The notes beneath the pieces are model-generated. The model searched no databases. It was not told the origin of the DNA and worked only from the letters and a program-made list of their open reading frames with translations. A stretch of DNA of 64,000 nucleotides from Xanthostigma xanthostigma (Eukaryota; Arthropoda; Insecta; Raphidioptera; Raphidiidae), in contig OY754472.1 of NCBI GenBank assembly GCA_963575645.1, forward strand, positions 29,947,401 through 30,011,400, given 5' to 3'. The translations under genes were made by a program, and so were the position numbers. This document shows positions 21,620-32,014 of this stretch, one piece after another; position 1 is the stretch's first letter; every line of letters starts with the position of its first letter.

Positions 21620-21804
21620 TTTTGTTAATATATTGTCTGAAAAATTGGTCGATAATTATTTTATTTATTGAAGAGTTCTAATCAGACGTTAATCAAAGAT
21701 TTGAATACTCAATTAATTTTAATTTAAACTCGGAATTGACAGTGATTTGTCCGTTTCCGTGTGCCAATCGCTGTTACACAGGCGATACTCCTAATCAATG
21801 TTGA

Positions 21805-22040
21805 GGCCGCTATCCACGAGGATGGATTTTCCCCTAGATTCCTTGCTAAATTTGACTACTAGTTTTCTAGCGCTTCACACGAGACGTCTGTCAAACTTCT
21901 TTAAAATAAAAATTTAATAAATTTTAAAATCCATCTTGTGAGCTAGCAGGCGAGCCCGCAGTGACGTAATTTTCAGACTCGTACCCAGTCCGCCGGCCAG
22001 TAAAAGTCCAAGCTGTGTTTTCAGCCTCGTGTACAGCCTC
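21805..22040. mobile_element. MITE family I, copy 2
   Basis: Left GGCCGCTATCCACGAGG and right CAGCCTCGTGTACAGCC are imperfect inverted ends. The interior (CGAGCCCGCAGTGACGT, TAGATTCCTTGCTAAATTTG) matches the complement of the copy at 53183-53607. Confidence 0.6.
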
Positions 22041-22154
22041 TTTTAGACCGTTACATAGCTTCGATATTTTTCTTAAAAAAGATAATACTTCTATTATAAA
22101 AAAAATTTATGTTTTGTCGGTTTATTTTTACAAATATTCTTTTTTCTGTTCCAG

Positions 22155-22190
22155 GTACGTGCATTTCCATAATTGTTTTGGTGTGAAAAT
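22155..22190 (+). CDS. Candidate 36-nt microexon 1 of an unidentified host gene
   Basis: A strong acceptor, ATATTCTTTTTTCTGTTCCAG, immediately precedes this 36-nt segment and GTAAGTTT immediately follows. If the first base completes the previous codon, the segment reads YVHFHNCFGVK and ends with two bases (AT) of the next codon, so both introns would be phase 2 and length 36 preserves frame. A second candidate at 59010-59045 has the same length, phase and splice context and encodes YVHF at the same place, with third-position changes (TAC/TAT, GTG/GTT, CAT/CAC). This pattern argues for duplicated exons under protein-level constraint rather than chance. Frame 1 contains a stop. The gene is not recognised, and inclusion in mRNA is inferred. 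No other exon of the gene is seen nearby. Confidence 0.6.
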
Positions 22191-23339
22191 GTAAGTTTAA
22201 AATATTGTTTGTTTTTTTTTAATTAATTGCTTAATGCTCGATTGTATTGTCAGAAAATTTGATTTGACAATGACCTTAGATGGTGATCACACATATTTCT
22301 AAACTGTCTAAAATCCCTTTTTATAATAAGATAATACTTTTTCTTCATACCTTGATCGAAAGTACGTACTTTTGTCCCTTATAGCAGGGACGAAAGTTTG
22401 ACATTTACTCTCTGTTATTTATTATATTAAATGACAGCGGTAATCCTAGTTACGAGTATAAATACGCATGAGAAATTTTTTCCTCCCGCCGTTCTCACTG
22501 GGAGTAAATGTCAATCTTTCGTCCCTGCTGACGAAAGTACGTACTTTCGAGCGGATATGAAGAAAAATCGTATACACCACACGGGCCTTAAAAGTTGAAA
22601 TCTTGGCCCTTGTGATGTAATATACTATTATTACAAAACTTGCCTCTCATCTGTCGATTTATTTAATGCAAAAACACGTTTAAAAACCCAAGTAAGCCGT
22701 CAGGACTCAGGATTAGTATCGGGAGTAAAATCTGATAAATCAATTGCATGCAGTTGGGATACATGATATTTCAGCATCCTGTACTTGTGCATCTATATTA
22801 TGTATGTATGTTTAAAACCCGACATCCTGTTGTGCAGACACCAAGTCGGTATTGCAGGTATCTTACCTTGTACGTGATATCATCTTTCTGCATGTTTAGT
22901 GTCCGGACTTCGATTCTCGACATACGGGTTTCACTTAACTTCCAGTCCTTGCCGCCGCCGCGCCACTATTGCATGCGAGTTCCTTCTTCCTCGGCTGCTT
23001 CTCTTATAACTTAAAACGGATAACAGCTTGTTTCTATAGAGTACAATGTATTCAGTTTGACATTCTCCCCGGGGCTTCGTGTTTACATCTGCACATGACG
23101 ACGTCTGTCGTTTATTTCATCGTGTCTAGACTACTCGATCTTATTTTTTTTTCGCGTAAATGAATTTAAAAATATTGGATCTGGGAGATGTTATGAATCG
23201 GAGTGACTGTTAAGCTTCACTGGTCTCTCGTTTTAACGTAATGTCAACTCGTATAATACCTTCATGTATTTCTTGCCGGTCCTCCAGATGGAAGGAGTTT
23301 GTTCTAACACGGCTTTAGGTTTACTATATATTTAATACC
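22191..23339. other. Unannotated, presumed intronic
   Basis: Lies just downstream of microexon 1. Moderately GC-rich parts (22800-23120) contain frames of 60-90 codons without recognisable features. A pair of near-identical words, GGGACGAAAGTTTGACATTT at 22387 and its partial complement near 22505, forms a loose inverted repeat around 22360-22560 together with AAAGTACGTACTTTYG. Confidence 0.4.
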
Positions 23340-23640
23340 CTCTATATTGCTAGCAAAGATCTGGAGAAAGACTTAAACACTACGGTGCAGACATATATCT
23401 GTCTCACGTATTATACTCTAAGTCTCATGCGCATGTCCGTGAATGGACGCGCGTCAATTTACACATGGAACTAACTGTGAAGGGGAGGTCACTTGCTCTA
23501 TTCCACTCTAATGGCCCCATTGTAGACGCGACACTTGCGCACAACGGGTCAAGTAAAAAGAAAGAGACTGCAGAAAAACAGTCATTTGCTGTCTCACTTC
23601 ATGGGCCACGCTTCCACTTACGGCCACTAGCAATATAGAT
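23340..23640. repeat. Possible small inverted-repeat element
   Basis: CTATATTGCTAG at the left is mirrored by CTAGCAATATAG at the right, about 300 bp apart. Composition between is higher in GC than the surroundings. No target duplication is seen, so this is tentative. Confidence 0.3.
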
Positions 23641-23644
23641 ATAT

Positions 23645-23875
23645 GAGGTTTACACACGGATTTTAACGGCGCACGGGGTAGAGCCCTTTTGTGAGACGTG
23701 TGACACTCGAGTCACCGTTTCAACTGTTTTAATTCAATGTGTCCAGTTTAGGGTCACACGACAGCAGATCGAATTGTCAAGTGATCTGTCGGTGGTTTTA
23801 GGAAATGATCCTGATAATGTCGATCTGCTGTTTCGATTTGTATCTATTTTTTTCCCTTTAAGGCGCGCTTTTTGA
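23645..23875 (+). pseudogene. C-terminal remnant of a LINE ORF2 (I/Jockey-like)
   Basis: A 76-codon open stretch ends at TGA (23873-23875). It reads GVEPFCETCDTRVTVS and then TVLIQCVQFRVTRQQ, ending VDLLFRFVSIFF. This matches the C-terminal pattern of non-LTR retrotransposon ORF2 proteins, with a Cx2C pair followed by T-V-x-H-x-L-x-x-C; here the histidine position holds T, suggesting decay. The reverse transcriptase and endonuclease lie upstream in complete elements and are absent here, as expected for 5' truncation. Clade assignment is tentative. Confidence 0.65.
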
Positions 23876-24150
23876 TGTGCGTCTGGAAAGTAAAAACATG
23901 CCGAACGGCATGACGCTCTCTTATGCCGTCGTGCCTCCTGTATACCACCGCTCTCGACTCCCTTGTGTGTGCGCGCGTGTGTCGTTGCGTGTGAGCTGTG
24001 TAGTGCGTGTGCTTTTTTATTCGACTATAGTATATATTATTATTCACCGCTTGTATACAGACTATGTTTCACGACGCCTTCTTTTTTTTGTTAGTGTTTT
24101 TATTTATATAGACCTAAATAAAGTTGTTTATTTTTTTTTTGTATTATTAT
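23876..24150 (+). mobile_element. LINE 3' untranslated region and tail
   Basis: Follows the ORF2 stop directly. It includes a palindrome CATGCCGAACGGCATG, a TG/CG-rich stretch (GTGTGTGCGCGCGTGTGTCG) and an AATAAAG signal near 24117, then a T-rich and ATT-repeat tail. Together with the pseudogene this forms the 3' end of one 5'-truncated insertion. Confidence 0.5.
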
Positions 24151-24299
24151 TATTTTAAATTTTGTTTTTATATATCTGTATTATATACCTAGATGCTGAT
24201 AACCGTACGTGTTGAGCGTTTATAATCTACACTATAATCTTTCGTTTACGAACGCAATACAAAACTACTATTAGATATAGTAGCTTATCAAAATATACC

Positions 24300-24366
24300 G
24301 GTTATACCAAAGATAACATCGAATTCAAATTTTGAATTCGATGTAATTTCTGGTATACCCGGTGCG
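24300..24366. repeat. 67-bp hairpin
   Basis: ACATCGAATTCAAA is followed immediately by TTTGAATTCGATGT, and outside this CCGGTTATACCA pairs with TGGTATACCCGG (one mismatch), with small internal loops. The whole could fold as one stem of about 30 pairs. Too short for a MITE with visible target duplication. Confidence 0.6.
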
Positions 24367-24879
24367 GTTTGGTCGCCTTGTCTTGATTTGGGTTATTTAC
24401 TACTAGATAGTAAATAAACGGTTTAGTATCATTTTTTTGTTTTTTTATACTTTGATAACGACCAACTTTATTTGCAAAATAAACTATACTTGTTTGTCGA
24501 GTTCGCTGTAGTTACATTTTTCAGCACAGAGGAAATTTATAGTTGTTTTGTGACAGTTGCTGTCATATCTACATATTACAAATTTATTCAATGAAAATTG
24601 TAGCTTTTTATGGATATAAATATTATGTCAGATTCGAGAGGTTGCATTTGGGTTGGCATTATTCCGAAAAAAAGTGTAATAAATCCACCGTTAATATAAT
24701 ATATATGCTCAAATAATATATATGCACAAATAAAAAGAAATTCAAAGGCGGAATTCATTCTGAAAAAAAATCAAACTCGATTTTCGATTAAATAGAAAAT
24801 GAAAATATCAATTTTCGAATCGTTAGTCGATTTTTTTATAAATTAAATGGTTATAATACTTTCGTTTATATGAATGCAT

Positions 24880-25310
24880 GTAACTAAATTACCTATTATA
24901 TGTTTGTATCTATCTAATGGAATCTTTCAATTTATTAATCATCCACTTCTAGACTTCTGAATAATTTGAAATTTTGCACACGTATTAATAAATAATCAAT
25001 GACAATACAATAATTTATAAATTTATACAAGTACAGTCATTTGAGTGTTGGTTTTTAGGGTTATATTTAAAATGAGAGTTTAAATAAAAGAACTCTAAGA
25101 AAACCAGGTTTTTATAGCAATGCGTACTAAAAAGTAAAAAATAAATTTTAAATATAATTAAGATATTGTTCAACAGCAGTGAAGTTCATCTATATCGAGT
25201 TGGGAGGCTTTCTATCGCTGTTAAACAAAATCTTTATATTTAAAATTTATTTCTTACTTTTTAGTCCACATGCCATCAAAGTGTTTTTTTAAGTTTTTTT
25301 CTAAACTCTA
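24880..25310. mobile_element. Repeat family L, diverged copy
   Basis: Matches 55320-56060 in order: the GACTTCTGAATAATTTGAAA block, then CAATGACAATACAATAATTT, then an inverted repeat built on TACTAAAAAGTAAAAAATAA and its complement (TTATTTCTTACTTTTTAGTC). Diverged, so an older insertion than the copy at 55 kb. Confidence 0.5.
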
Positions 25311-26109
25311 TTTCTTGCTGTAAACGTTAAATACAGTAAAATGAAGCCATCGCGTGTTATATACGGACTATCAAACGTGTTTTTGTGTATGTATTGGCAC
25401 ACCAAATGCTTGTTTCTATCGAAGCAGGACCTACATTTCATTAAACGTGTCCTGTAACATCCCTATCTCATCCGGTATCCGTCAGCCGGTTTCCACGTCG
25501 AACCTGTCGTTAAAAGATCTCACACTCGCCTACCATACACATTGGAACACTGAAATTATAATAATCTATATCTTAAACAGGTGGGGCGTTTATCTTGAGA
25601 CATGCTAATATCTTCGATAAAAGTTTCAGACAAAAGTTGTTTAGTTTGAAGGGGGACATCGTTTAGAGACAAATACCACCCCTCACCCTCAACCCCTGCG
25701 CAGGGATGAGGGTGACTTTGACATAGGAACACCTATTTTTCATAATAATTTATGATTTTTCGAGAAAAAATACGCAACATTTGTCTGAAATATTTTTTTC
25801 CCGATGTCTCACTCAACCTCTAAAATGCATGTCAAAAATCGGTTTCCCGAAACTCCATTAAATTTTTATACCTAAACCTTGCACAGAAAATTACGAGAGG
25901 TACCTAAATGTTGTTTGATTTGGAAAAAAATCATCGATTAAATATAAAAAAACAAGCCCCCTTTAATTATTAAAAATTTCAGTTACCCCTACCCCCGAGC
26001 AGGGGACGGTGTTTTTTATATTTTTTATCGATGACCCTTTCCAAAACCAACTTAAGTTCACATAACAAGACCATAATGTCTGTATTATAATAATAATAAT
26101 AATTTTCCT
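25311..26109. other. Unannotated region
   Basis: Contains CCACCCCTCACCCTCAACCC near 25678 and a similar C-rich patch near 25985, separated by AT-rich sequence. An 84-codon frame at 25354-25608 has no recognisable domain. No element ends found. Confidence 0.35.
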
Positions 26110-26340
26110 ACAGTGTTTTCCATTAAATATTTATTATATTAAAAGAAATTTATTACTTAAAAAAAGTATAAATACTGCTTTTTAACGACAAAAACTTTTA
26201 AACGATAACTCCGATCATTATGTAGTTTGGACACATTAACATTCATCTCGGTAAACTAAGATGAATGTGAGTACTCATATGCCCTTCCTTCCTCATTCGT
26301 TCTTTTGCACCCGGGTGAAACCGGGCAGGACGACCGCTAG
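26110..26340 (+). mobile_element. Helitron family A, 3' portion
   Basis: Shares ATACTGCTTTTTAWCGACAA and the ACTCCGATCAT block with 57139-57330 and ends with hairpin CACCCGGGTGAAACCGGG, then CTAG (26337-26340) before T. The 5' end is missing. Confidence 0.75.
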
Positions 26341-27790
26341 TACACTATATTGTCGACAGGGTTTTGACACTGGCACCCGAGTTTGTTTGTTTTTTTTTTT
26401 TTTTTTGACCAGGGCAGTGTAATGTAATGTCAGTGCACCGAACTGTAACCACTGGCTATGCCAACGGCAGAGCGGTGCTTCGAACTTCCTCTCGGTATAG
26501 CTCCGGTAATGGTGAAACTCTCGCAAGTGCCGTAAGTGTAATCCCACAGCGCGAAGACACTATAAAGACGATGGATTAACTTTAATAATCTATTAGCGTA
26601 GTTTACTTGAAAGGTCTACACGTGACTTGTATGTATTGAATGTGCATCTACCTCAGTCAATTGTAGATTATAGACGCTCAACATCTAAGCCTATCGGCGT
26701 ATAGTGCCCGCGGTGAGAGTTGAAGCGAGGCACGCCATCAATAATATGGTAGTGAATGCCTACTTGCCCGCAGACAGTAGCGTGTGGAATAAATTCGACA
26801 TATTTATTTATAGCGGTAGAATAAAAATAAACACTCGGCGCACATGGATCTCCGAAACAGTCAAAAAATACGCTGAATCGATTTAGGCCTATGCGCAAAT
26901 TCGTATCTCGAATAGATAAGAAGCTATGACGGTTTAAAATGTATAAAAATAAAACAGTAAAAATTGACTATATCTCCGAAACTAAAAGAGATACAAGCTT
27001 GCGGATGGTCGGAATCGATTCAGGGTGTTTTTTCTGTAAGGTCGGTCTGGCCTCAGGGAATGTCGGGACTTTTCCCGATTTGCCGCCGGTCTTGTCCGGT
27101 CCGGATCCTTTTCTTACACAGTCTCGTAGCAGCATTTTATTTTCCCGGTAATTTTTTAGGTCCCAGACCGACCCTGGTGGCAATCTACAAAATCAGATGA
27201 AGCCAGACCTGGCCGCTATTTTATAAATACGAGTATGTACTTCAAATGGTTGCTAATAGCTCATTTCTGAAAATCACTGTAGACTTGGCATGATCCCGGT
27301 CTAATGTTTAAATTTACCGTACTAGTGCGTAATTGGTCACTTCACATGCCTGTATGCAGCTATTTTATAAGGTTTAGTGCAAAGAATTAATTGACTAAAT
27401 TGGCGCTATTGTAGCATAACTAGAAATTTGCGTGAATGAAATCGTTATAAAAAATTTATGCGTTTAAAAACAAAAGAAATGTTTAATATTGTTATTTTTA
27501 TTTCGGTGAAATCAATAAGCAACGTTAAAACAACAAATTATAAACACAGAATAATTTATATACTTCTAAATTTCTCTTTCTAAAATAGCATTTTTTCTGC
27601 ATATTTTTTTATGATAAAAAGTGCAAATATGTTCATATTTTTATTTTAAATCATCAGTGCATAAATACGCAATTTCGCTCACTGATTGTCACCTGTTGTA
27701 GACTATCTACTTTCATTTTCGATATTATAGAAATAGAAATTTTGTCTTTCACAATTAAATAGAGAGATTTAAGAAAAAAAAACGAGTGTG
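26341..27790. other. Unannotated region with a short inverted pair
   Basis: GGTCGGTCTGG near 27041 is mirrored by CCAGACCGACC near 27165, enclosing a GC-richer stretch with several frames of 70-78 codons that overlap on both strands and show no domain. The rest is AT-rich, including 27480-27780. Confidence 0.4.
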
Positions 27791-27794
27791 CTTT

Positions 27795-28345
27795 AGATCA
27801 CACGACTAAAGTAAAACTTCTTCCTGCCATAATTTGTTATTATTCACCTGAAAATTCACAAAATATGAATTTTAAAATGATTTTACAATTTTATTCACTT
27901 TAAACGTATTGAACAAAATATTAATTTATAAAATTGTTCAAGAACGAAATGAACAGTCTAATGTACGAAGAAAGAAATATAAACATAAAGATAATGAAAA
28001 AAAAAGTAATACATTGCAATTACTTAGCTCTCGTTGGCTTTTAAGCGTAAATCTTTATGAAATATTATTTAAAGTAGGTTTACAAAACTTTTTTTTGTCA
28101 CCCGATAGCGCCACTGGCAAGTAAAGTATGTGTCATTTTATTGTTAGTACTACTTATATTTTCGGCCACCTGATGGCGCCACTAGCCAGTGAAATATTTG
28201 TCATCCTCTTTCTATCTTCACTAACTTATATCTCCCTCTCAACTTCCGTTCGCCTCGCCCGACCACACTTCCGTAAATCTCTCGTCACGCATTCACCAGC
28301 TTACTCCCCAAGTCAAGCGTGCCTAAAGAAGTTTTACTTCAAAAA
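27795..28345. mobile_element. Repeat family J, inverted-repeat copy
   Basis: GACTAAAGTAAAACTTCTT at the left and AAGAAGTTTTACTTC at the right form inverted ends. The interior has a repeated phrase GATRGCGCCACTRGC (28105, 28170) and a CT-rich strand around 28200-28300. The two frames of 71 and 84 codons inside are not conserved in the other copies. Confidence 0.5.
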
Positions 28346-28479
28346 CTGTCACATTAGCAAGAAAAAGAAGTGTCCAATGTAGCTGATATGTTCTTTTATA
28401 TTATTGACCTAGCGAAAGAGGGGAATGAGGCTACATTTTAACTTGACCGTTGAATATTTGGCTATTTGTTTGCGTGTCT

Positions 28480-28808
28480 GCTCCTGAATTATGCAGATCA
28501 AGACGTTGATCAATTTTAATCAAATTTGGCAGCAGCATTTTTTTGAACTTAGGCTACATATAAATCATATAATAAACGGGCAAGTAAACAAGTTGTGGTA
28601 CCGATTTGAGTGTGTTAATTCGCACACAGTGTGATCAAACATATATCATTCTCTTCGTTTTAATGAGGGGAAGTGCACAATATATGTTTCATCACAATAT
28701 GTACGACATAACACAGGTAAAATCGGTTCAGGAGAAATTCATATAATGACAAAATAACTTCAACAACATTCAGACTTACTAATTAAATGAATTACGGTCG
28801 ATCACTAG
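28480..28808 (+). mobile_element. Helitron-like family F/G copy
   Basis: Has a Helitron-like 5' phrase (TTTTAATCAAATTTGGCAGC), then AATGAGGGGAAGTGCACAAT and ATATGTTTCATCA as at 13600, and ends ATCACTAG before T. The hairpin is not obvious. Confidence 0.5.
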
Positions 28809-28836
28809 TACATAGTGTTGTTGATTGTTGATTATA

Positions 28837-28937
28837 GACGAAACGTCGTACATTAATAAATCTAATTTGTCCACTATCCTGCGATTTTTCTTATTAATTA
28901 TTATCTCGATGGACACGATATCTAATATATATGTAGG
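28837..28937 (+). mobile_element. Hammerhead family a, truncated single-arm copy
   Basis: One arm only: TAGACGAAACGTCGTACATT, then GTCCACTATCCTGCGATTTT, and the tail TATCTCGATGGACACGATAT. The upstream half of the core is missing, so no hammerhead could form from this copy. Confidence 0.65.
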
Positions 28938-29209
28938 AGGTAAACACATATAGCACGTAATTTACGATCAGTATCAAAAGCAGAGTAATAAATCCACCAA
29001 ATTAAAATTCATACCGTTAAGGAAATTGTAAAAATACTAATTATAAATAGTAAATATCTGAGCAGTTGATTATTTATGGGAACCAGAAATCATGAAACTA
29101 TTAATTTTAAAATACCTACAAGGTGTAAGTTTTAAAAAATTTACTTTGTCTACACGCAATTTTATTGATACAATTATTTATATCAGTATTAGAGAAGAAA
29201 TTAGTTAAA

Positions 29210-29400
29210 CATGCTTTGGTTGATTTTTGCATGAAGTGATAACATATTATACATAATGTAAAGATGACCATGAAAACGACTAGCAAATATCATAATACTT
29301 AAGAGTGAAATAAAATTACATTATTATGAATTTTATTTTCTGCATTATGTCGAAGTTTTTAAGTTGGAATGGTTCCGTCGCCCAATGGGCTGGAATATTA
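29210..29400 (-). repeat. Family D fragment
   Basis: Matches 44395-44590: AAACATGCTTTGGTTGATTT, then AAGTTGGAATGGTTCCGTCG and CCCAATGGGCTGGAA. Confidence 0.5.
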
Positions 29401-29419
29401 TATATTAATGCAGATAAAT

Positions 29420-29555
29420 TTTATTTTAACGCGATAATATACACCCTCAAGGTCCATATTTTTAAATATTGGTGAAAAAAACTTTGAAATCCGATGAGTA
29501 GTTTTGGAGATTACCTCCTACATCCGAACTTACAAACTTTCCTCTTTATTATATT
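29420..29555 (-). mobile_element. Helitron family H, 5' portion
   Basis: Complement of the family H start: GGAGATTACCTCCTACATCC followed by AACTTACAAACTTTCCTC, as at 40550 and 61505. The 3' hairpin end is missing. Confidence 0.5.
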
Positions 29556-29859
29556 ATAGTATATAGCCATATAGGTATCTATAACTTGTAGTACCTACAC
29601 TCAATATAAAAAATACGCCCATACACATATTATGCTTACTATATAATAATAAAATGTATGCTTCGGGTGATTGCACCGTTTTTAACATAGTATTTATGGT
29701 TTTAACGTACCATGTAACAACTGCGTGTATCACTTTTACTTTCAAAATCTAAATTTATATTTTATGCATTAGCAGACACAGGGGAGCACCGTAATATTAT
29801 ATTGAATTGAGGTCATCGATTCAAATAATAAATTTACAATTTAAAACAAGTAGGAAATA

Positions 29860-30665
29860 GAGATGGGCATTGCCGAATTTTACCGCTAGGGGCTCTAGCT
29901 ATATAATATATATCGATGTTAGCAGTGTGTACAGATTACAGAATAAGTTTATTTTAAAATAATTGACCTTTGCCGATTTGTTGCGTTTACCAATGTTAAG
30001 ATCATCTTCGAGGTTTTGCATTTTCAAAGGTTTCGAAACTGAAAACAAGTGGTTACATATATGGCTATCAGAAACGACGAAAACATTGTTTATAACGATT
30101 GATCGCGCTAGATTTTTTCAGTTGAGGTCGATAACTTACGTACAATATTTATGATTTTTTAAAGATTTTTTTGAACGATCCTTTTGCTGATAATGGTGGG
30201 GGGCAGCTATTTTTATTTCTTTTTCCCGAAAAATGTTGAACAAAAATCATTTGACACCATCCACGATGCCTTGACAAAAATGTTTTTTTTTTTATTTCTC
30301 AATCTACCCTCTGAAATTAACCTACAGATTCAAAATTCAACTGTATTTGGGCCATCACACTCATTTGCCAAATTTCAAAATTTTTACGTCGAATAGTTTC
30401 AGAAACGGACGAAGCGATTCCATAAGTGTTCCGTTTTGCACGGAAATACATGAGTTTTTGTTGATATGGTAGCTATGAAAATCATGAATGCTTTACAAAA
30501 ATTCGTTCCACATAAAATGCAACACACATCGGGCGCCCAAGGAAGGTTCGTATGATTTGATGTGGAACGATTTCTTGCATTAATGATTTCCTTTTAATGC
30601 ATTACAGGAAATCGTTCCGCATAAAATGCAATTTACCTATAATACGCTTCTCATGTGCCCATCTC
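29860..30665. mobile_element. TA-flanked inverted-repeat element with internal hairpins
   Basis: GAGATGGGCAT at the left and TGCCCATCTC at the right are each bordered by TA, consistent with Tc1/mariner-type insertion. Near the right end, TTCGTTCCACATAAAATGCA and ATCGTTCCGCATAAAATGCA are direct repeats with an inverted copy between them (TGTGGAACGATTTC). About 806 bp, no transposase. A TAGAGATGGGCA hAT-type end is an alternative reading. Confidence 0.55.
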
Positions 30666-30798
30666 TATTAACCGTATTCTTTATCCGCGCATCTAGCCGA
30701 TTTTTTTTCAATGTCTTTCAGTGAAGAAAAGTATGTAATTAATTTATGCAAAATGTCTTTTCTGCAATTTGTGATGCTAACTACCTCTTAAAACTATT

Positions 30799-30841
30799 CA
30801 TTGAAACGACATAACATAATTCAATGAATAGTTATGCTGTC
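30799..30841. repeat. Short perfect hairpin
   Basis: AACTATTCATTGAA and its exact complement TTCAATGAATAGTT are separated by about 13 bases. No other feature surrounds it. Confidence 0.55.
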
Positions 30842-31081
30842 CAATTCCAAGACCGAACGTTGGCGACGCAATTAAAACCGTCTTTTTGCATATAAAATGT
30901 GCATTATGCAAGCATTTGAAGTAAGACGAGCCGCTTTAAGGTATGAATACGGAATTAGTTTTTTTCTTTATATTCCTGTATGCAGAATAGTCGAAGTAAA
31001 AGTAACGTGGTGACATACATTGGTTTGTCTTTTTTTTAAATATCATTGCTCAAAGCTTTAATTTAAATTACACTAATATAT

Positions 31082-31160
31082 AGTGTAACCTTTTTATAAC
31101 GAATCTCAAGGGACCGAGCATTTTTTTCGTTATAAAGAGTTTTCGTTATATAGAGGGAAG
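31082..31160. repeat. Possible pogo-like MITE end
   Basis: GTGTAACCTTTTTATAACGA and later TCGTTATAAAGAGTTTTCGT resemble Tigger-type terminal wording. The second end is not found. Confidence 0.35.
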
Positions 31161-31790
31161 AAAGAAAAATAACCAAATTTCACCTAATTAATTTATTCCA
31201 AACACATATAGTCTGTTAACTTTGCCTGACGTTTTTTGATTTTGTTTTGTATTTTATTAAGTATCTTATGCTGCCTTGAGATGTGGTGGAATCATCCTTA
31301 TTAAACAATAGGAATTTTTCGATAAGTTTGGCGGAGACTGATAGGCGGACAAAATATTAAGACGTTCTTTTTGAACCCCGGAAGCAGTATCCAGAGTATT
31401 CTGTTAAATTAATTGTTCTTATAATTGGTGTTCTTGGAGGAGCCAAATCGTCACTGTTGGCAAAAAATCTATTCCAACATGTCAGTGTAATGCTGAGTCA
31501 CTAGTCTATCGCATGAAAAAAGCCGTGCTTATCGGGTCGCTCCGTGTACTCCGTGCGCACGACCTAAACTCACCGTAATCGCTCATTTCATGGTTTGAGA
31601 CGCGGTGATAGTTGCACCTTGCTCCGCAAGTATCTCTTGTATGACGGTGACGAACCTGAAGTTTTGGGATGCAGAATTTTTTACGGATTTTTTTCCTTCT
31701 CATAATAATAATAATATTAATAATAATGCGTTTAACGTCATAACAGACGCCATTCGCACCATTACTATTTTTATTTATTTTAGGAGTTTG
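31161..31790. other. Unannotated region
   Basis: No element ends recognised. An AATAATAATA microsatellite lies at about 31701-31725. Opposing 65-69-codon frames overlap at 31506-31814 and are not credible genes. Confidence 0.4.
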
Positions 31791-31794
31791 ACAG

Positions 31795-32014
31795 GTTATC
31801 GGCTATGGCTTTGAACAAGGAACCATCTAGATACCTATCTGGAATTATTGAGGGAAACCATGGAAAACCTTAACAAGATGGCCGGTGCAGGAATTACTGT
31901 TTCTCGGCGAGAGGCAGCAGGAAAAAGTCCTTGCCACCTCTGCCCCCGCCTTGATTCGAACCCGGTACCTCCCGAATGCGAGTCTTGCTCTCACCACTAC
32001 GCTACATCGCTCGG
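31795..32014 (-). mobile_element. tRNA-derived SINE
   Basis: Read on the minus strand, a tRNA-like head carries A-box TAGCGTAGTGGTGAGAGC and B-box GGGTTCGAATC, followed by GGTTTTCCATGGTTTCCCTC and ATGGTTCCTTGTTC-like wording, a tail phrase I associate with repeats in many insect genomes. The order head then tail fits a SINE transcribed by RNA polymerase III. Ends and target duplication are not sharply defined. Confidence 0.65.

Larger units (their letters stand above)
20327..21707. mobile_element. Fold-back element, hammerhead family b, copy 2, interrupted
   Basis: The left arm (20327-20478) carries the complement of CTGAAGAGGGTCCAAATCCG and GGATCGAAACG, then the opposing arm begins and is broken by a Helitron at 20479. 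The arm resumes at 21620 (AATATATTGTCTGAAAAATT) and ends with the long tail AATCAGACGTTAATCAAAG. CTCAATTAA flanks the whole at 20318-20326 and 21708-21716. Removing the insertion restores a fold-back like copy 1. Confidence 0.7.
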
